The position numbers and the translations under genes were made by a program. From Zychaea mexicana (taxonomy: Eukaryota > Mucoromycota > Mucoromycetes > Mucorales > Lichtheimiaceae): DNA of 17,422 nucleotides. Below are positions 14,873 through 17,422 of this stretch, one piece after another (position 1 is the first letter of the stretch; each line of letters opens with the position of its first letter). The notes below the pieces were generated by a model, which was not told where the DNA came from, made no database searches, and was given only the letters and a program-made list of their open reading frames with translations. The DNA lies in the NCBI RefSeq assembly GCF_025766255.1, contig NW_026516931.1:1-17422 (forward strand), given 5' to 3'.

Positions 14873-17422
14873 ATGAGTCACCTTATTGGAAGAACCTACG
14901 ACACCGCAGATGATATGGTGAAAGACATTCAAGCCTACGCCAAAGAAGAAGGGTTCACCATCGTCAAGAAAACCAATGAACAAGGCAGCGCACTGACCTT
15001 CAAGTGTAAGAAGCATGGCAAATACCAGGATCGTGTCACCGCTAAAGGAATGTCCCGCCAAAGACAAGGCAAAAGTCAAAAAACTGGCTGTCTATGGGAG
15101 ATCTACGGCTCATACGCTCAAGTCAAGAAAGGCGAACCCAAAGCATGGCAAATCAGAAGATTCAATTGGCATTATGGAAGAGAGTATAAGTCTAACTCGG
15201 ATGAAGTATTTGCTCTTGACGACGCTATTGAGCATAACCACCCGGTAGAGAAGAGCAACGGCGAAGCTCCTGGCTACGTACCTTACCAACGTCGAGAGTT
15301 TTATCAAGATGACGAAGTGCTTGAAACCCTGGCCAGCACAGAAGCGGCGTCTCTCCGACCAGCTAGCATAGCAGAACTCGTTCGGGCAAGACATAACGGT
15401 ATCCTTATTACTCCTAAGGACGTTTCCAACTTCCGGCAAAGATACTGTAATGTCTCGGCTATTGACAGCAAGTTTTCACCGCTTGTTGACTATTTACAAG
15501 GTCACGGTTACGTCTCACATTATGAGATCAATTCCAACAAAGTCCTCAAGGCTCTTTTTGTGGTTCATCCCAACAACATAACTATGGCACGAAGGTAAAG
15601 GAACTAGAAAACTCTTTGAGCATTACAACTTTCGAACCGAAAACGGTTTACAAATTCTAATGGCGATCAATTAAAGGTTCCCTCATGTAATCCAAATCGA
15701 TTCTACCTACAAAACGAATATCCACAACATGCCACTTGTGAACATAGTGGGCGTAGGCAACCTTGGAACAAACAGCCTTCGTACGTTCATTATCGCGTCT
15801 GCCATTATCTCCAACGAGAACGAGGATATGTACACCTGGGTCGCCAAGAAAATGCATGACATCGTGTGGCCTGCATCGAGCTCCAGAGCTCCAGCATTGT
15901 TTATAACTGACGGCGACAATGCATTGAGAAACGCTCTGTCTGAAATCTTCCCGCAAGTTACGTCAATTCTTTGTGCATGGCACGTTGAAAAAAATTTCAT
16001 GAAGCGTTGCAAGAAGAAGTTCCCTCCTGCGTTACGTGGCCGAAAATCCGAAGAACAAAAATTCAATAAAGCCGTTGTAACCTTGTTATACGCTCGAACC
16101 GATAAGGATTTTGAAGCAGGAGTGACCGATTACCAGGAGTTGGCAAAGTTGTCAACAATCGAGGATGAACTTATCGAATATCTCAATGAGTAAGTTCAAT
16201 ATCTTTTATGTAAATGAGCTATGTTTAGTTAAAGATGCAAACGAATACTAATAACAAACATCAAAATCGGGATAAAAACTAGAATGCTCGAGAGCAAAGA
16301 AGACTGGGCAGGTCCTTGGTGTGAAGCAAAAAAGCATTTCGGCTGCAGGTCTACACAGAGAGTCGAAAGCGCTCATTATATGCTAAAACGGCATTTGGAC
16401 AAGCCAAAGTCGTTAAGACTCTTGTTTAAGAGTATCCATGAGTGGTGTATTCAATCAGTAAGACATATTTCTGTTAATTAATCGAAAGTATATAGTACAT
16501 CAGTTTGATACTAATTTAATCTTATTTATTCATATAGCAAAAGAGTCGAGACATTTACCTGTCAAACGAAACGCAAAGTGTACCTGTAGTAGTGTTACAA
16601 CAAGACGATGCATACTATTTCCAGAATGTTATTAGGAAGATCTCGCACTTTGCGTTACTTTTACTTCGTAACGAACGTGCTTCACGAGGAGAACAGCGCG
16701 ACAACTGCCCATGCATACCATTGAGAAACTACAGCCTTCCTTGTCGTCACACGCTCCCGCAAGATCCTATCCCACTGGAATCAATTGATTCGTTCTGGCA
16801 TCTGAAAGACAATGGAGGTGAGCACTAATAAGCATATATTACTCATACTATGTACAGGTTTCATTATGAAATTTATACTCATGGATACTGGTTTTTATAG
16901 AAACTGATGTAACAGTTCTTGCTCAAAGCACAAATGAGCGCTCGAAACAAGTTTTATTTGCAGCACACCATCAAATGCTGGCAATGCAAAATGACCCGCA
17001 AAAATTATCCAAATTCTTGGATAATATTGAAGGTGCAATCCAAGCAGCCATTGATGACATTGCTGATATAAATTATGTGGTGCTGCCAAAGAAAGTGAAG
17101 ACCAAAGGACGAGCAACAGAACGACGAAAAAGGACACGAAGATCGCGCCTCCAGATCATAAACTTGGTTGCAGACAAGGACAAGAGTGGAATCCCATCAA
17201 ATGATTCATCCGACGAAAGTGGTGATACGCAAAGTAAAAGGTACTATTCATACATACCATCAGATTGTCAAATTTTGGGATCACAAATGTACTAAGCGAC
17301 GAGTATGTAATGTAGAGTGAGAACCGATCCTAACGATGATGTCCCATCTCTCATCATTCCAAAAAGGCGTCAACAATTGGAAAATTCTGCTACACAGAGT
17401 CAGCAACAAAGAGAAAGTCGAC
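14873..17422 (+). CDS. MULE transposase, six exons, intact as seen, 3' end beyond window
   Basis: This is a Mutator-like element transposase. Inferred exons are 14873-15594, 15677-16189, 16283-16457, 16538-16817, 16901-17240 and 17316-17422 (continues). All five introns are 75-93 nt with GT-AG ends; the second has TACTAATAAC as a branch site. Phases match at every junction, giving 712 uninterrupted codons. The N-terminus is a FAR1/WRKY-GCM1-type zinc domain (Cys45, Cys73, His121, His123). The DDE core has QIDSTYKTN (Asp249, just after the first junction, ARRFPHVIQ), FITDGDNALRNA (Asp319), ILCAWHVEKNF, and TQRVESAHYMLKR (Glu440). A SWIM zinc finger follows, Cys527-x-Cys529-x9-Cys539-x-His541. 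The C-terminal part is basic (RRKRTRRSR), then Asp/Ser-rich, and the last exon reads PNDDVPSLIIPKRRQQLE. The protein would act in the nucleus on the element ends. No lesion is visible, so the copy may be active. The last intron (17241-17315) is the least certain; without it the frame ends at 17295. Confidence 0.88.

Noticed and set aside
15657..16066. Minus-strand open frames across the MULE core
   Set aside because: Antisense shadows of exon 2 of the MULE gene, which carries the DDE motifs.
1..17422. CRISPR array, prokaryotic operons or phage genes
   Set aside because: No regularly spaced direct repeats of CRISPR type and no operon structure; genes have spliceosomal introns and TATA boxes.

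Overview
The window looks like nuclear DNA of a transposon-rich, AT-rich filamentous fungus. Glomeromycotina (arbuscular mycorrhizal) or another Mucoromycota lineage fits best. The basis is small spliceosomal introns (about 74-153 nt, GTAAGT-type donors, CTAAC/CTAAT-like branch sites, TAG or AAG acceptors), TATA boxes in place of ribosome binding sites, and the mix of DNA transposons plus a LINE-type reverse transcriptase relic. The assignment comes from sequence style only, not from a database search.

Layout. (1) 1-1143: very AT-rich relic of a Lys/Asn/Glu/Ser-rich protein gene, broken by stops and frameshifts. (2) 1648-5706: a decayed hAT element. It has a BED-finger transposase with two introns, two frameshifts and two premature stops, and it lies between two blocks dense in GGGTC/GACCC. 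A third isolated copy of the same terminal motif sits at 7481-7500. (3) 5724-8300: mostly unassigned, with a fold-back sequence, a tRNA-Met-like truncated remnant, short tandem repeats and a perfect hairpin. (4) 8350-9941, minus strand: 3' part of a LINE reverse transcriptase gene, broken in several frames. (5) 10448-10953: three well-delimited exons of an unrecognised spliced gene. 11834-12142 is a possible two-exon gene for a small acidic protein. (6) 12420-14199, minus strand: a compact DNA transposon with short inverted ends and a candidate ATTG target duplication. Its transposase joins a DDE (Harbinger/DDE_Tnp_4-like) catalytic core to a C-terminal chromodomain, with one stop and one frameshift. 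(7) 14211-14411: a cluster of GACCAAA repeats. (8) 14873 to the window end: a MULE-type transposase gene whose six exons join in one uninterrupted frame and which runs off the right edge.

The elements are of different ages: the LINE and the AT-rich relic are old, the hAT is decayed, the chromodomain transposon has two lesions, and the MULE is intact as far as can be seen. The most interesting object is the chromodomain-DDE transposon. Its chromatin-reading tail would be expected to steer integration or tether the protein to marked nucleosomes, an arrangement better known from Ty3/Gypsy chromovirus integrases. The intact MULE is the likeliest active element.
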